From positions 6,677-70,676 of the forward strand of contig JAEOSR010000063.1 of NCBI GenBank assembly GCA_016840285.1: a stretch of 64,000 bases of DNA, in the 5' to 3' direction. Shown one piece after another: positions 28,499 through 36,932 of this stretch. Numbering within the stretch: the first letter of the stretch is position 1; each line of letters begins with the position of its first letter. This DNA comes from Candidatus Hodarchaeota archaeon. GTDB taxonomy: Archaea; Asgardarchaeota; Heimdallarchaeia; Hodarchaeales; Hodarchaeaceae. The position numbers and the translations under genes were made by a program. The notes under the pieces were generated by a model. It was given only the letters and a program-made list of their open reading frames with translations. It did not search any database and was not told the DNA's origin.

Positions 28499-28927
28499 GA
28501 AATCAAACCAAAGATGGGGGTGAGTACTCGCGAGAGTAGGAAAGACAAAGTGCTGGAGATCTCTTTACTGAGGAAAAACGATCCAGAAACCAACCAGAAT
28601 TTTTCCTAATAAGAGATGAGTCGGAGGGAAAGATACTACTCAACGCAATTTCGGAAGTAAGCATTCGAAATAGATCAAATCGAACTAATCGAAGAAGGGA
28701 TTTATAAAACTATCTCAAACCAAACATTATCACTATATTATGATGATATACAGTTGCGTTATAATTATATCATGACTACTTTCCCGCTCTTCCTTTTAAA
28801 ACTAAAGATCCTCGAACTAATTCGTATTCTTTGAGTAGTACACTAAAGCATTGTTCCCAGTAAGAACAAAGTCTTTTATTCCCGCTATTCTTTCGTTATA
28901 CAGTTTTTTGGTAAAAAATGTTTTTCT
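28499..28927. promoter_or_regulatory. Leader of the AAA/AAA/Mrr operon
   Basis: 429 bases without a gene. TTTATAAA at 28701-28708 (self-complementary) could be a TATA box for the minus-strand operon about 200 bases away. CTCGCGAG at 28527-28534 is a GC-rich palindrome just 29 bases upstream of the start codon, a plausible operator for the winged-helix proteins. The rest is AT-rich without further signal. Confidence 0.3.
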
Positions 28928-29356
28928 TTACTGACTCTGAGTATTTAGCGAAAAAGTAAGAAACACCAGTGTTGGAATCTTTGATTGAACGCGTTTGACG
29001 TGATATATAAAGTAGTCTGATCGTGGTTGGAAGAGCTCAAGTAAGAATGGAGAAGAGTTGGTCAAGCCAAGGAGTTTTTCGACCACCCATTGTTCAAGTT
29101 TTTCACCTAGTAAGATATATTGCCTTTTTTTCTTTTGAAAAATAAACGGTAACATCAACTGATCGTTTAGAGCGTTTGGTATAACGCTTTTGAGGAATTC
29201 CAGTTCTGAGATTTTCACGGCCGATTCTTCAGCGTTGTTAAGCATAAATACTGGATGGGAGAGAAGAGAAGTCAAAGATTTTTTTGTTTTAGGCAAGGAT
29301 TCAATGATTTTTTCCTTTTCTGATCTCCATAATCCTTCCAATAGTTTTTTCGACAT
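28928..29356 (-). CDS. UPF0216-family protein
   Basis: A 142-residue protein. LPKTKKSLTSLLSHPVFML, then ELEFLKSVIPNALNDQLMLP and ILLGEKLEQWVVEKLLGL follow the pattern of the archaeal UPF0216 (DUF61) family: a K-x-L-x-x-L-L-x3-P segment, a helix with a L-x-L-P turn, then a G-E-x-E-x3-V-E-K-L-L helix. The function of this family is unknown. Its gene lies 37 bases after the FKBP-like gene on the same strand, so the two may be co-transcribed. Confidence 0.65.
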   Translation of the reverse strand: MSKKLLEGLWRSEKEKIIESLPKTKKSLTSLLSHPVFMLNNAEESAVKISELEFLKSVIPNALNDQLMLPFIFQKKKRQYILLGEKLEQWVVEKLLGLTNSSPFLLELFQPRSDYFIYHVKRVQSKIPTLVFLTFSLNTQSQ

Positions 29357-29393
29357 ATTAACTCGTTTTTTTCAATTTTAAAAAATCTCGCAA

Positions 29394-30104
29394 TTATCGA
29401 CGACGACGGCGAAATTTTGTCTCTTCTTTCTTTGTAGTGTCTTCTGAATCCGCAATTGACTCAGTGAGCTCTCGTAATTCTTTAAGTTGGATTTTGTCTT
29501 TCTGGATCGATTTAGCTCGTACTGAGGAACTCGTTTTTTCCTCTGAAAGAGCTGACTTATGTGTTCGTGAAGATTGTAGACGCCACAATGCAAATCCTCC
29601 TCCTACAACAGCCACGCTCCCACCGATTAAGAGTGGATATAAATCCTTGAAAGGATCTGAAGAAGTATTCGGTCCCTCGGTAGGTTGCACTGACGCGTCA
29701 TAATGAATTATTAATAGTTTAATGCGATAATACAGGTCTTCATCCCCGTAAGCCTCATCAGCTGGAATCATAAAATCCTTTAATTCATCAACCTCCATTC
29801 CAATAATTTCATCTATGAATGCTTGAAGATAGGGTTGCTCAAGATCTTGTTTAACGGAACTAGGAAAAGAATTTTTCACTTTTGATGGAACTGGTTCATT
29901 TTGAGTCCTTCTAAGATAGATATACCGCAAATTTACGTCAATATTACCTTCTTTTTCTATTTGGTGCCCCTCATCTAGCCATAGAGAGTAATTCACATCT
30001 ACTACGTCTCCGTAGTCAGTAGGCTCTGCAGCAATGGCAAAATCAAGATTAAATGTCCAAAAACTGAAAAAAATTGTCAATAATATTAATCGTGTTTTCC
30101 ACAC
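29394..30104 (-). CDS. Secreted, membrane-anchored FKBP-type peptidyl-prolyl isomerase-like protein
   Basis: A 236-residue protein with an N-terminal signal segment (about 4-25, LILLTIFFSFWTFNLDFAI), an FKBP-like domain and a C-terminal membrane helix near 170-187 (LLIGGSVAVVGGGFALWRL), followed by a charged cytoplasmic tail ending in five arginines. FKBP features are DVVDVNYSLWLDEG (first strand), FIDEIIGMEVDELKDFMIPA (the G-M-x2-G-E-equivalent, here G-M-E-V-D-E) and AYGDEDLYYRIKLLII. The catalytic aromatic residues are altered, so isomerase activity is uncertain. The domain faces outside the cell. Confidence 0.68.
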   Translation of the reverse strand: MWKTRLILLTIFFSFWTFNLDFAIAAEPTDYGDVVDVNYSLWLDEGHQIEKEGNIDVNLRYIYLRRTQNEPVPSKVKNSFPSSVKQDLEQPYLQAFIDEIIGMEVDELKDFMIPADEAYGDEDLYYRIKLLIIHYDASVQPTEGPNTSSDPFKDLYPLLIGGSVAVVGGGFALWRLQSSRTHKSALSEEKTSSSVRAKSIQKDKIQLKELRELTESIADSEDTTKKEETKFRRRRR

Positions 30105-30147
30105 AGTCTGATCGCCTGAATTAATTGTAGTTAAGGCTTTTTCTTTT

Positions 30148-30399
30148 GTGTACTTTAACTTTTTTCACCTCACGTATAAAACTAGGTTTTTATCGAACGA
30201 TTATGTAGTTCAATTGACTATCAATGATAAAGTATCTAAACAAAAAATTACTGATTATTCATCGATATTTCAAAAGATCAAACAAAAATTCAACCTGGGA
30301 AAACAAAATTTAATGGTTAAAGATTCAATAACAGGAGTTATAGTTTTCTCATATTCATTCATGTTACCAATTCAGGTTGAGATAAGTGGATCCCCGTAA
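30148..30399 (+). CDS. Small ORF overlapping the receiver gene, unknown
   Basis: An 83-residue frame starting at GTG 30148, running into the start of the next gene by 14 bases. The middle reads like protein: VVQLTINDKVSKQKITDYSS, FQKIKQKFNLGKQNL, MVKDSITGVIVF, with alternating strand-helix-strand character. It does not match a family that I can name. It could be a small beta-grasp domain, but this rests only on the pattern. Confidence 0.4.
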   Translation: MYFNFFHLTYKTRFLSNDYVVQLTINDKVSKQKITDYSSIFQKIKQKFNLGKQNLMVKDSITGVIVFSYSFMLPIQVEISGSP

Positions 30400-30823
30400 G
30401 AATCACAATATTCTAGTATTAGATGAAGATGTCGAATTTGTTCCTCTTATAGAGCAAATACTTGTACATCTTTTCTCTAACATGAGTAATGTCTTCTGGT
30501 TTGATAAAGAGGCTGCTGTCTTGGACTTTCTTAATACAAATCCCTCCCCCACAATCTCAATAGTTTTATTGGATGTTGAAAATTCAAATTTTGATGGTAT
30601 AGCAGTTTTAAAACATCTTAAAGGTGAATCATCTCCTCTTAAGATTATCCCAGTAATTATATTCTCAAGATTACAAGAAGTATCAGTTATAAGACAATGC
30701 TTTTCCCTTGGGGCAAACTCTTGGGTTCATAAACCTACAGATTTTCCGAAATTCCAAAAAATTCTGGAAGTCATTTGTGAATTTTGGCTTAAACACACCA
30801 TCTTGCCTTCCAATCTTCTCTGA
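30386..30823 (+). CDS. Stand-alone response-regulator receiver (REC) protein
   Basis: A 145-residue REC domain, starting at GTG 30386. ILVLDEDVEF supplies the acidic pair before the active site, IVLLDVENSNFDGI has the phospho-acceptor Asp, VIIFSRLQEV the conserved Ser/Thr, and WVHKPTDFPKF the invariant Lys. No output domain is attached, so it probably passes a phosphoryl group or binds a partner. No histidine kinase is in the window. It is followed by a second REC protein, whose start is 14 bases downstream. Confidence 0.8.
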   Translation: MDPRKNHNILVLDEDVEFVPLIEQILVHLFSNMSNVFWFDKEAAVLDFLNTNPSPTISIVLLDVENSNFDGIAVLKHLKGESSPLKIIPVIIFSRLQEVSVIRQCFSLGANSWVHKPTDFPKFQKILEVICEFWLKHTILPSNLL

Positions 30824-30836
30824 ATTAAAAAGTGTG

Positions 30837-31283
30837 ATGTGGTGGATGATAGACCTAGAACGAAAGAAACTGATCCTTCTTGTTGAAGATTCCCCTGATC
30901 ATGCTTTTCTTATTAAACGCGCAATTTTATCAGCATTTCATGATTTAGAATTCCAATGGGCAAAAGATGGGGAAGAAGCGGTTAATTTGATTGTTCGTAA
31001 TGGTCTAAGGCCAGATCTAATTCTTTTGGACATTAAAATGCCTCGAATGAATGGTTTTGAGGTATTAGAGATCCTAAAAAGCAATGATGAGACGGAGTGT
31101 ATTCCAATCGTGGTTTTATCAACTTCCGCTAATAAAAAAGATGTCTCATTGGCTTATTCACTGGGAACAAACTGTTATATAGTCAAACCTGTAGAAATTG
31201 TTGAATTCCAAACAAAATTAAGAAGTATTCCATTGTATTGGCTTTATACTAATACTATACCTCAAATGGTGGTAAAAGAATAA
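30837..31283 (+). CDS. Stand-alone response-regulator receiver protein (Rcp1-like)
   Basis: A 148-residue REC domain, from ATG 30837 (or 30846), reading MWWMIDLERKKLILLVEDSP. Features are VEDSPDHAFLIKRAI (acidic pair), ILLDIKMPRMNGFEVL (acceptor Asp), VVLSTSANKKDV (Ser/Thr) and CYIVKPVEI (Lys). The sequence fits the phytochrome-associated Rcp1 type. The longer upstream frame overlaps the previous gene, so the start here is chosen after that stop. The pair of REC genes probably arose by duplication. Confidence 0.82.
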   Translation: MWWMIDLERKKLILLVEDSPDHAFLIKRAILSAFHDLEFQWAKDGEEAVNLIVRNGLRPDLILLDIKMPRMNGFEVLEILKSNDETECIPIVVLSTSANKKDVSLAYSLGTNCYIVKPVEIVEFQTKLRSIPLYWLYTNTIPQMVVKE

Positions 31284-31390
31284 CTTAATCTCTGAAGATG
31301 AATTAATATGTCAGAATCTTCTTTTTACTACTGACACAGATTTTTTTGTTTGTAACGTAAATAGATTAGAAAATCTGGTAAATAATTTTT

Positions 31391-31396
31391 GGAGGT
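31391..31396 (+). promoter_or_regulatory. Shine-Dalgarno site of the PAC2 gene
   Basis: GGAGGT seven bases before ATG 31403. This is one of the clearest ribosome sites in the window and fixes the start of the PAC2-like protein. Confidence 0.6.
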
Positions 31397-31402
31397 CACA
31401 TC

Positions 31403-32182
31403 ATGGAAAAAGAATCATCAGAACTTGTATTGCGAGCAGATCCTGGTCAAACAGTGTGTGAATGTACAACTGACATACGTCCCAAATGGATCGCTGCGGG
31501 TTTTCCTGGACATGGCTTAGTTGGAAATATTGCCGCGAAACACATGATAAAAGAACTTGACTTAACATGGATAGGGTCTATCCGATCTCCTCTCATACCT
31601 CCAGTCTCAGTATTTTTTGATGGTGTTCTAGCGTACCCGTATCGGATATATGGCTGTAAAGAACGTCAAATAGTAATTCTAATTGGTGAATCTCCTTGTC
31701 CACCACAAGCGTACTACTATCTTGCCAATGCTGTGTTAGAATGGGCAATAGCCATTGGAACTAAACAAGTAATTTGTCTTGATGGATTCGTTGCTGATCC
31801 TCGCGATGAAAAGGGAGATAAAGTGTTTTTAGTAGCTGAACCTCAAGTCTATGAAGAAAATAAAAATCTTATGAAATTCGATTTTCCCAAACCGCAAACT
31901 GGTTTTATTTCAGGCCTTTCTGGGGCAATTATGAATGAAGCCCTACTTACACCGATTGAAGGCCTTACTCTGCTTACTTCCGTATCTACTCCATATCCCG
32001 ACCCAGGAGGGGCTGCTAAATTAATTGAGGCTGTCAATCTGATAAAAAGTCTTGATATTGACACTTCCAAGCTTCTTGAGGATGCAGATAAAATTCAGAA
32101 ATCTCTCATGGAATTAGCGGAACGAAATCGTCAGCTATCTCAAGGTGAAGGACTGGAGCCAAGTAAAGGACTTTATGTCTGA
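31403..32182 (+). CDS. PAC2-family protein (proteasome-assembly chaperone-like)
   Basis: A 259-residue member of the PAC2/DUF75 family. Signature elements are IAAGFPGHGLVGNIAAKHM (glycine-rich G-F-P-G-x-G-L-V-G-N), RSPLIPPVSVFFDG and IVILIGESPCPPQAYYYL. In archaea these proteins resemble eukaryotic proteasome assembly chaperones, but few have been tested. The gene stands alone between the REC pair and a convergent nuclease-like gene (16 bases away). Confidence 0.88.
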   Translation: MEKESSELVLRADPGQTVCECTTDIRPKWIAAGFPGHGLVGNIAAKHMIKELDLTWIGSIRSPLIPPVSVFFDGVLAYPYRIYGCKERQIVILIGESPCPPQAYYYLANAVLEWAIAIGTKQVICLDGFVADPRDEKGDKVFLVAEPQVYEENKNLMKFDFPKPQTGFISGLSGAIMNEALLTPIEGLTLLTSVSTPYPDPGGAAKLIEAVNLIKSLDIDTSKLLEDADKIQKSLMELAERNRQLSQGEGLEPSKGLYV

Positions 32183-32198
32183 AAAAAAAACCTTGGTA

Positions 32199-32708
32199 TT
32201 AACGGTCACTACGCCACTTAAGAAGACAATCCCAATTATCAAAATATGATTTCAGAGATTTAGTCAAAGGTTTAGAGGGTTTAGCCTTTGATTTTGTATT
32301 TAAAATTTGGAGATCGGAAAAGGGTAAGGTAATTACCCATTTATCATTTTTAGTCTTCATTCTATGCTTTTTAACTATTTGTAAGAATTTTTTTGATGCT
32401 AGAATCATATGATGTTTCTGAAATAACTCGTCTTCGTCTGGTAACCTGACAGCTAAGATCAAATAACTTTCATTATTCATAAAAAATCCTATTTCAAGCT
32501 CCCATACAATATTGTCATCCTTTTGGACGCCTGTACAAACTTTAATGTCAGCATATCGGACAAGATCCCCATTTTCAGAACGAATGATCATATCGACCTT
32601 TCCAGAGGATGCATACGGACTGAATGTCTCCACACCCATTTGAAATAATTTCAATTGGGTATCTAACTCATCTATTCCATCCAGGCTAAATTCTTCATCT
32701 GGATCCAT
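32199..32708 (-). CDS. Possible PD-(D/E)XK nuclease-fold protein
   Basis: A 169-residue protein of no named family. ASSGKVDMIIRSENGDLVRYADIKV holds Asp39 (in K-V-D-M-I-I) and D54-I-K56, spaced as in PD-(D/E)XK nucleases such as small group-I-intron or DUF4365-type enzymes. The N-terminal 30 residues form a helix, LDTQLKLFQMGVETFSPYAS, and the C-terminus is basic. Whether the site is active is unknown. It lies 235 bases from the RING gene and convergent with the PAC2 gene. Confidence 0.5.
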   Translation of the reverse strand: MDPDEEFSLDGIDELDTQLKLFQMGVETFSPYASSGKVDMIIRSENGDLVRYADIKVCTGVQKDDNIVWELEIGFFMNNESYLILAVRLPDEDELFQKHHMILASKKFLQIVKKHRMKTKNDKWVITLPFSDLQILNTKSKAKPSKPLTKSLKSYFDNWDCLLKWRSDR

Positions 32709-32943
32709 TCACAAAGTAACCCCTATCTGTCCCATCACATTAAATATTCTGGAAAAAACTAACTCATCTTCATTTGCTTTTTCAAATGTTAATGACCCGA
32801 ATACTTCATTAATGGTTTTCAAAGCATTGGTTAATAAAAAGTTTTTGAATTAGTTTCAAAGAAGAAGGAAAAATTCCTCCAAAATGATACATTTCCACTA
32901 GCTATAAAATGATTGTCGAACCGTAAAAAGGGGAGACGCTCTT

Positions 32944-33915
32944 TTAAGAGGGATTGGAGAATAAAGTAAGTCGTTGATGGCACATTGGACATTGATTGAA
33001 GACTTTCAACCATTCTAGAAGGTGATTTCGATGAAAAGAATTGTGACATGAAGGACATTCGACTGAATTATCTTGTGACCCTATAGGATACCGACAAATT
33101 ACACAACTTTTTTCGCTCTTCTTTGCTTTTTCCCATGAGATATCACTGATTGACTCTCCCTCATAAGATCTCTCTACCGTTAAAATCAGTTCACCGGTAC
33201 TATTCTGGTTTAATTTACCAAGTATTTCACCTTGCGATAAAATATGCTCAAGTATCTGTTTTAACAAGCAATCATCTGTGATTTGATTTTGCATGTGCTT
33301 ATGAACTTTGTAGAGTAAATAATCATACTCAATTTCGTTTAATGGCCGAGAAAGCTTATTATTAATTGAATTTAGCATAATTTGCCGAATATTAGCTAAG
33401 AACTCAATATTTTTTTGTTTTCTCCTTGCTTCCTTTAGTGTTTCCTCCACTAACTTTTTAATCCCCCATAGCTCCTTTTGTATGTTAAGATTTCGAATCG
33501 AAGGAGAGTTTATCGAAATATCATCTGAAGTTAGATTTAATATCTCTTCCATGCTAAAACAGAGTTCATCAATCTGTCTTAATGCTCCTTCTATAGATGC
33601 CACTTTTTGGAGTGGCTCAATTAATTCGATTTGAACCGTTGCCTGTTGCACATCATAACGACGATTTATCAGCTCTTCTATGTAACGCGAAGTTTCTGAG
33701 AAAAACGGTCGTCGCAATGTTCTGTCTATTAAATATGTGAAAAAGATACTTAGAAAAAAACCAGTCAAGAATGTGTATTTATCGATATCAGATGAAGTTA
33801 TTCCGATTGCATTCAGAAAAAATGTGACTCCTATAAATAATAATATTAAGATGATAATATTTCCTGTTGTTTTGTTTCGAGATAAGCGAGAGAGTTTTGT
33901 AACACTTGAAGCCAT
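32944..33915 (-). CDS. Membrane-anchored protein with C-terminal RING-type zinc finger
   Basis: A 323-residue protein. Two N-terminal membrane helices (about 19-39 and 47-62) precede a long helical region (70-260, with heptads such as LWGIKKLVEETLKEARRKQK) and a C-terminal zinc finger. Ligands: C271-V-I-C274, C287-P-S-C290, H295, H298 and C309-P-M-C312, with the conserved LLEWL after the second histidine as in RING-H2 E3 ligases. It would face the cytoplasm. RING-type fingers with membrane anchors are rare outside eukaryotes. No ubiquitin or E2 gene lies in the window. The start at 33915 is the only good one. Confidence 0.82.
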   Translation of the reverse strand: MASSVTKLSRLSRNKTTGNIIILILLFIGVTFFLNAIGITSSDIDKYTFLTGFFLSIFFTYLIDRTLRRPFFSETSRYIEELINRRYDVQQATVQIELIEPLQKVASIEGALRQIDELCFSMEEILNLTSDDISINSPSIRNLNIQKELWGIKKLVEETLKEARRKQKNIEFLANIRQIMLNSINNKLSRPLNEIEYDYLLYKVHKHMQNQITDDCLLKQILEHILSQGEILGKLNQNSTGELILTVERSYEGESISDISWEKAKKSEKSCVICRYPIGSQDNSVECPSCHNSFHRNHLLEWLKVFNQCPMCHQRLTLFSNPS

Positions 33916-34037
33916 TATTGCACCTAGCTTGCTGAGGTTAATGATTAGAAATCAAACTGATAATTTATTATCCGTGGTCAATTAAAAATTAGTCTAGAAA
34001 AAAGATCCGCAGAATTATTTCGATTATAGATAGAAAA

Positions 34038-34982
34038 TTAGTCTTTGTCTTTAAAAATCTCGATGTAATCTGATTTAATCAATGCATTTTCGTAACTCCG
34101 CTCAATTGTGGTATGTGGTAGAACAACACAATTTTTTAACACTACTCCCTTTTCCACATGGGAATTATCTCCCAGAATAGAATTCTTAATAATTGAAGAT
34201 TCCTTTATAGTGACATTAGTTCCAACTAGGTTTCCGTTGATTTCTCCTTTGAGTGTTTTGTGGAGAAATTTGAGGTTAAATCGCCATAAATCGCGAATTG
34301 TGCTGATATGACAGACACGTTCTGTAATTATGCCGCCCACTTGACCCCCTTGATGAATTATTTTGTTGATAGCTGTGACTAATTCATATTCGCCACGTTT
34401 AGACTTTTTAATGTCTTTTATCACATCGAAAATTGATTCTGAAAATGTATATAGGGCTGCAGAATTTAAGTCACTTAATACTTCTGTTGGGGTTTGTGGT
34501 TTCTCGCGTACCTCAAATACACGCCCATTACGATAATCGACTGTTGAAGATTCTTTCATTAAGTCGAAATCCATCTTCTCAAGAGCCAGCGTGATGTCAT
34601 TTTTTTCTTTAAGATGTGTATTACTTAGTTGAATCAAGAATGAAGATGAAAAAAGTGAATCGCCTGCAACTACAATGAAATTCTTGCTAGTCAGATAATC
34701 TTGAACCTGTAATACAGCATGAGCGGTCCCCAGTGCTTTTTCCTGAATGATAAAACATGGATTGAGATCTGGAAAGGTAGTATTAATATAGGATGGAATG
34801 ATTTGGTCACATTTCCTGACTACAACTCCTATATCTGAAATATGAGCCCTTAAAAGGCGTTCTATAGAATGAAAAATTATTGGTTTATTTAATAAGGGTA
34901 ACATTGGCTTTGGAGTCTCAGAAGTAAACGGATACATCCTCGTTCCTTTGCCTGCAGCCAGAATGAATGCAGATATTTTCAT
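34038..34982 (-). CDS. Sugar-1-phosphate nucleotidylyltransferase (GlmU/RfbA-like)
   Basis: A 314-residue NDP-sugar pyrophosphorylase. FILAAGKGTRMYPFTSETPKP is the signature G-x-G-T-R-(x)n-P-K motif with nucleotide-binding Arg and Lys; IVVAGDSLF holds the metal Asp. The C-terminal part (about 245-310) has the left-handed beta-helix hexapeptide pattern (VTIKESSIIKNSILGDNSHV), but it is short: full bifunctional enzymes have about 400 residues with acetyltransferase repeats. This one likely has only the pyrophosphorylase and a stub. The product sugar is unknown. Confidence 0.85.
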   Translation of the reverse strand: MKISAFILAAGKGTRMYPFTSETPKPMLPLLNKPIIFHSIERLLRAHISDIGVVVRKCDQIIPSYINTTFPDLNPCFIIQEKALGTAHAVLQVQDYLTSKNFIVVAGDSLFSSSFLIQLSNTHLKEKNDITLALEKMDFDLMKESSTVDYRNGRVFEVREKPQTPTEVLSDLNSAALYTFSESIFDVIKDIKKSKRGEYELVTAINKIIHQGGQVGGIITERVCHISTIRDLWRFNLKFLHKTLKGEINGNLVGTNVTIKESSIIKNSILGDNSHVEKGVVLKNCVVLPHTTIERSYENALIKSDYIEIFKDKD

Positions 34983-35255
34983 TTTCTTCCAGTCATTAAC
35001 CAGCTTTTATTAATATGATTTCCTAATTTAAAAAGTTATAAATTGTTTCGGTAGAATAATCATGTAAAACGTGGAAGATTATAATTGGTTAATAAATCAG
35101 AAAAAATATACAAATTCAGCTTCAGGAATCATCACAAACGATCTCGATAAGAAGATTTGGTGAAAACTACCTAGTGATCAAAAACTCCCAGTTTAATCTT
35201 CTTTTTATCATATTTGAAAGAAATAGCAATATAAATGAAAGAGTGAGGTTTCAAG

Positions 35256-35990
35256 ATGGTTCGCCTTAAAGCAGTCTATTTAATCACTGACGAAGGTTTC
35301 TCAATTTATACCCAGTCTTTTGGGGCAACTGAGCAAGACCAGGATATGGTTGGCTCTCTTCTCATGGCTTTGAGAAGCTTCGGGAAGGAAGCCTTGGGAG
35401 AAGGTTCTCTGTCTAAAGTAGACTTTGGTGAAGGAGCAGATATGATCTTAGAGGCAGGAAAAAGGGTTATAGCAATTGCTGTTGTAGTTTTAGAAAAAGA
35501 TGCCAAAGAACGGGAAGAATATAATATTCGCAATGATTTATTAAAATTTGTTAGGAAATTTGAAGATATCTATGGAGAGGAGTTGGATGACCCCATTTTT
35601 CAGAAAAGTTCCTTTTCTGGAGTTGGAACACTAATTTCTGCTTATTTCTTCCGAGATAAAATGTCTAGGATCTTTGGTGATCAATTTGCTAGTCTGAATG
35701 AATATATAAAATATCCTACGACATTATTGTTTGAAATAACTCCTCGTGGAGGGAAACTTTATGCGTTTTATCGAGCATTCCCTAAGATTATTGAAATAAG
35801 AGGAGATATACCACAAGAAAGACTTGATAATTTAATTGAAGATATGTTAGATAAGAACAGTATGGTCTCATTTAATGATTGCCTAGAACGCTTTGGGACT
35901 GATAAAAGTGAGAAGATTCTTGAATTATTTAAATTTTTGACAGAACGAGGTATGTTTGAAGCGTACAATTTTGAACGAATAGCAGCTTGA
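35256..35990 (+). CDS. Longin-like domain protein, convergent with the tubulin cluster
   Basis: A 244-residue protein. The first 120 residues, beginning LKAVYLITDEGFSIYTQSFG, then QDMVGSLLMALRSFGKEALG, AGKRVIAIAVVV and LLKFVRKFEDIYGEELDDP, follow the strand-turn-strand-helix-strand-strand-helix order of longin domains in eukaryotic SNAREs, Mon1 and Fuzzy. The C-terminal half (130-244) is mostly helical and may be a winged helix. The ATG at 35256 is preceded by GAGTGAGG. It is convergent with the tubulin cluster, ending two bases from its last gene. Confidence 0.7.
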   Translation: MVRLKAVYLITDEGFSIYTQSFGATEQDQDMVGSLLMALRSFGKEALGEGSLSKVDFGEGADMILEAGKRVIAIAVVVLEKDAKEREEYNIRNDLLKFVRKFEDIYGEELDDPIFQKSSFSGVGTLISAYFFRDKMSRIFGDQFASLNEYIKYPTTLLFEITPRGGKLYAFYRAFPKIIEIRGDIPQERLDNLIEDMLDKNSMVSFNDCLERFGTDKSEKILELFKFLTERGMFEAYNFERIAA

Positions 35991-35991
35991 C

Positions 35992-36843
35992 TCATGAAGA
36001 TCGTTTCGTAGCTTGGATTACCAATGCAGTCATTTTTTTAATTTCTTTCTTCATTGAAGCTAGTTCAGCAGTAACTTTTGTTTCAACTGCTGTATCTATT
36101 TGTTGTTTTACTACTTCAGGTAGAGCTGCGATATTCTGAGTTAATCGCTCTGTTACTTTAGTTAATTTTTGAAGAGTGCCATCTTGAACAGCTAAACGTT
36201 CTGTTACTGACGTTTTAAGCTCATTTACTGTTGTTTCTAAATAAATTGCAATACGATCACGTAGTGATACCAATTCAACCTGAATAATTGCACTAACACG
36301 ATCCCTTAGATCTGCTACAGTTGCTAATTGATCTGCTTGATTCTCGACCAGCGCATTTAAACTGCTTTCAACGTTGTTAAGTTTTTCGACTATTTCCCCA
36401 AAATGACCAACACTGGCTTCATATAAGGCTGTAATTCTGTCGTTGGAGGTATTCACCTTGTCATTAATTTCTTTAGACAAGTTGCGCATGTTGCCAACAA
36501 CATCTTCAACATAACTGACTTTGATAAATTTCAGATCGTTTTTTGTCTCTTCAGAAGTTTTCTCAAACGTATTAAGAATGGTTCCAAGGGATTCCTCAAG
36601 ACTCGAGATCATCTGGGGGAGATTTTCAATTGAAGTCTGTAACTCAGAACTTATTCTAGAGGATTCAACCTGTTCACGAATTTGTTCGAGTTTCTCTTCA
36701 AAATTCAGCAGTACCATTGAGAACTTTTGGATTGATTCGGAAGGATCTTGAAATCCTTGAAGTGAGTTTTTAACAGTATTGATTGACTGCTTAATTTCCA
36801 AACTTATCTGTTGGATACTTTTAATGCCATCTTCTATTCCCAT
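35992..36843 (-). CDS. Coiled-coil protein, last gene of the tubulin cluster
   Basis: A 283-residue protein that is helical from end to end, with heptad spacing (LLNFEEKLEQIREQVESS, LPQMISSLEESLGTIL, IVEKLNNVESSLNALVEN, LRDRVSAIIQVELVSL, LQKLTKVTERLTQNIA). It contains no predicted membrane helix. The ATG at 36843 (MGIEDGIKSIQ) has a Shine-Dalgarno GAGAGGT just upstream; the frame also opens with GTG at 36858 but is less likely to start there. It comes 89 bases after the 360-residue gene on the same strand. A filament- or membrane-tethering role is inferred only. Confidence 0.72.
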   Translation of the reverse strand: MGIEDGIKSIQQISLEIKQSINTVKNSLQGFQDPSESIQKFSMVLLNFEEKLEQIREQVESSRISSELQTSIENLPQMISSLEESLGTILNTFEKTSEETKNDLKFIKVSYVEDVVGNMRNLSKEINDKVNTSNDRITALYEASVGHFGEIVEKLNNVESSLNALVENQADQLATVADLRDRVSAIIQVELVSLRDRIAIYLETTVNELKTSVTERLAVQDGTLQKLTKVTERLTQNIAALPEVVKQQIDTAVETKVTAELASMKKEIKKMTALVIQATKRSS

Positions 36844-36849
36844 TTTCTT

Positions 36850-36857
36850 ACCTCTCA
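36850..36857 (-). promoter_or_regulatory. Ribosome site fixing the start of the 283-residue coiled-coil gene
   Basis: On the minus strand GTGAGAGGT lies seven to eight bases before ATG 36843, a good archaeal Shine-Dalgarno match. It supports ATG 36843 over the upstream GTG 36858. Confidence 0.5.
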
Positions 36858-36932
36858 CTTGGTTCCTTCACTCATGACGAAAATAATTATGAAATTTAAC
36901 TTTTTAATTTATATTGGATCACAAAAAAATTG

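Noticed and set aside
30708..30836. Longer upstream extension of the second receiver protein
   Set aside because: The extra 43 residues overlap the first receiver gene in another frame and do not look like receiver sequence; the start was moved to ATG 30837.
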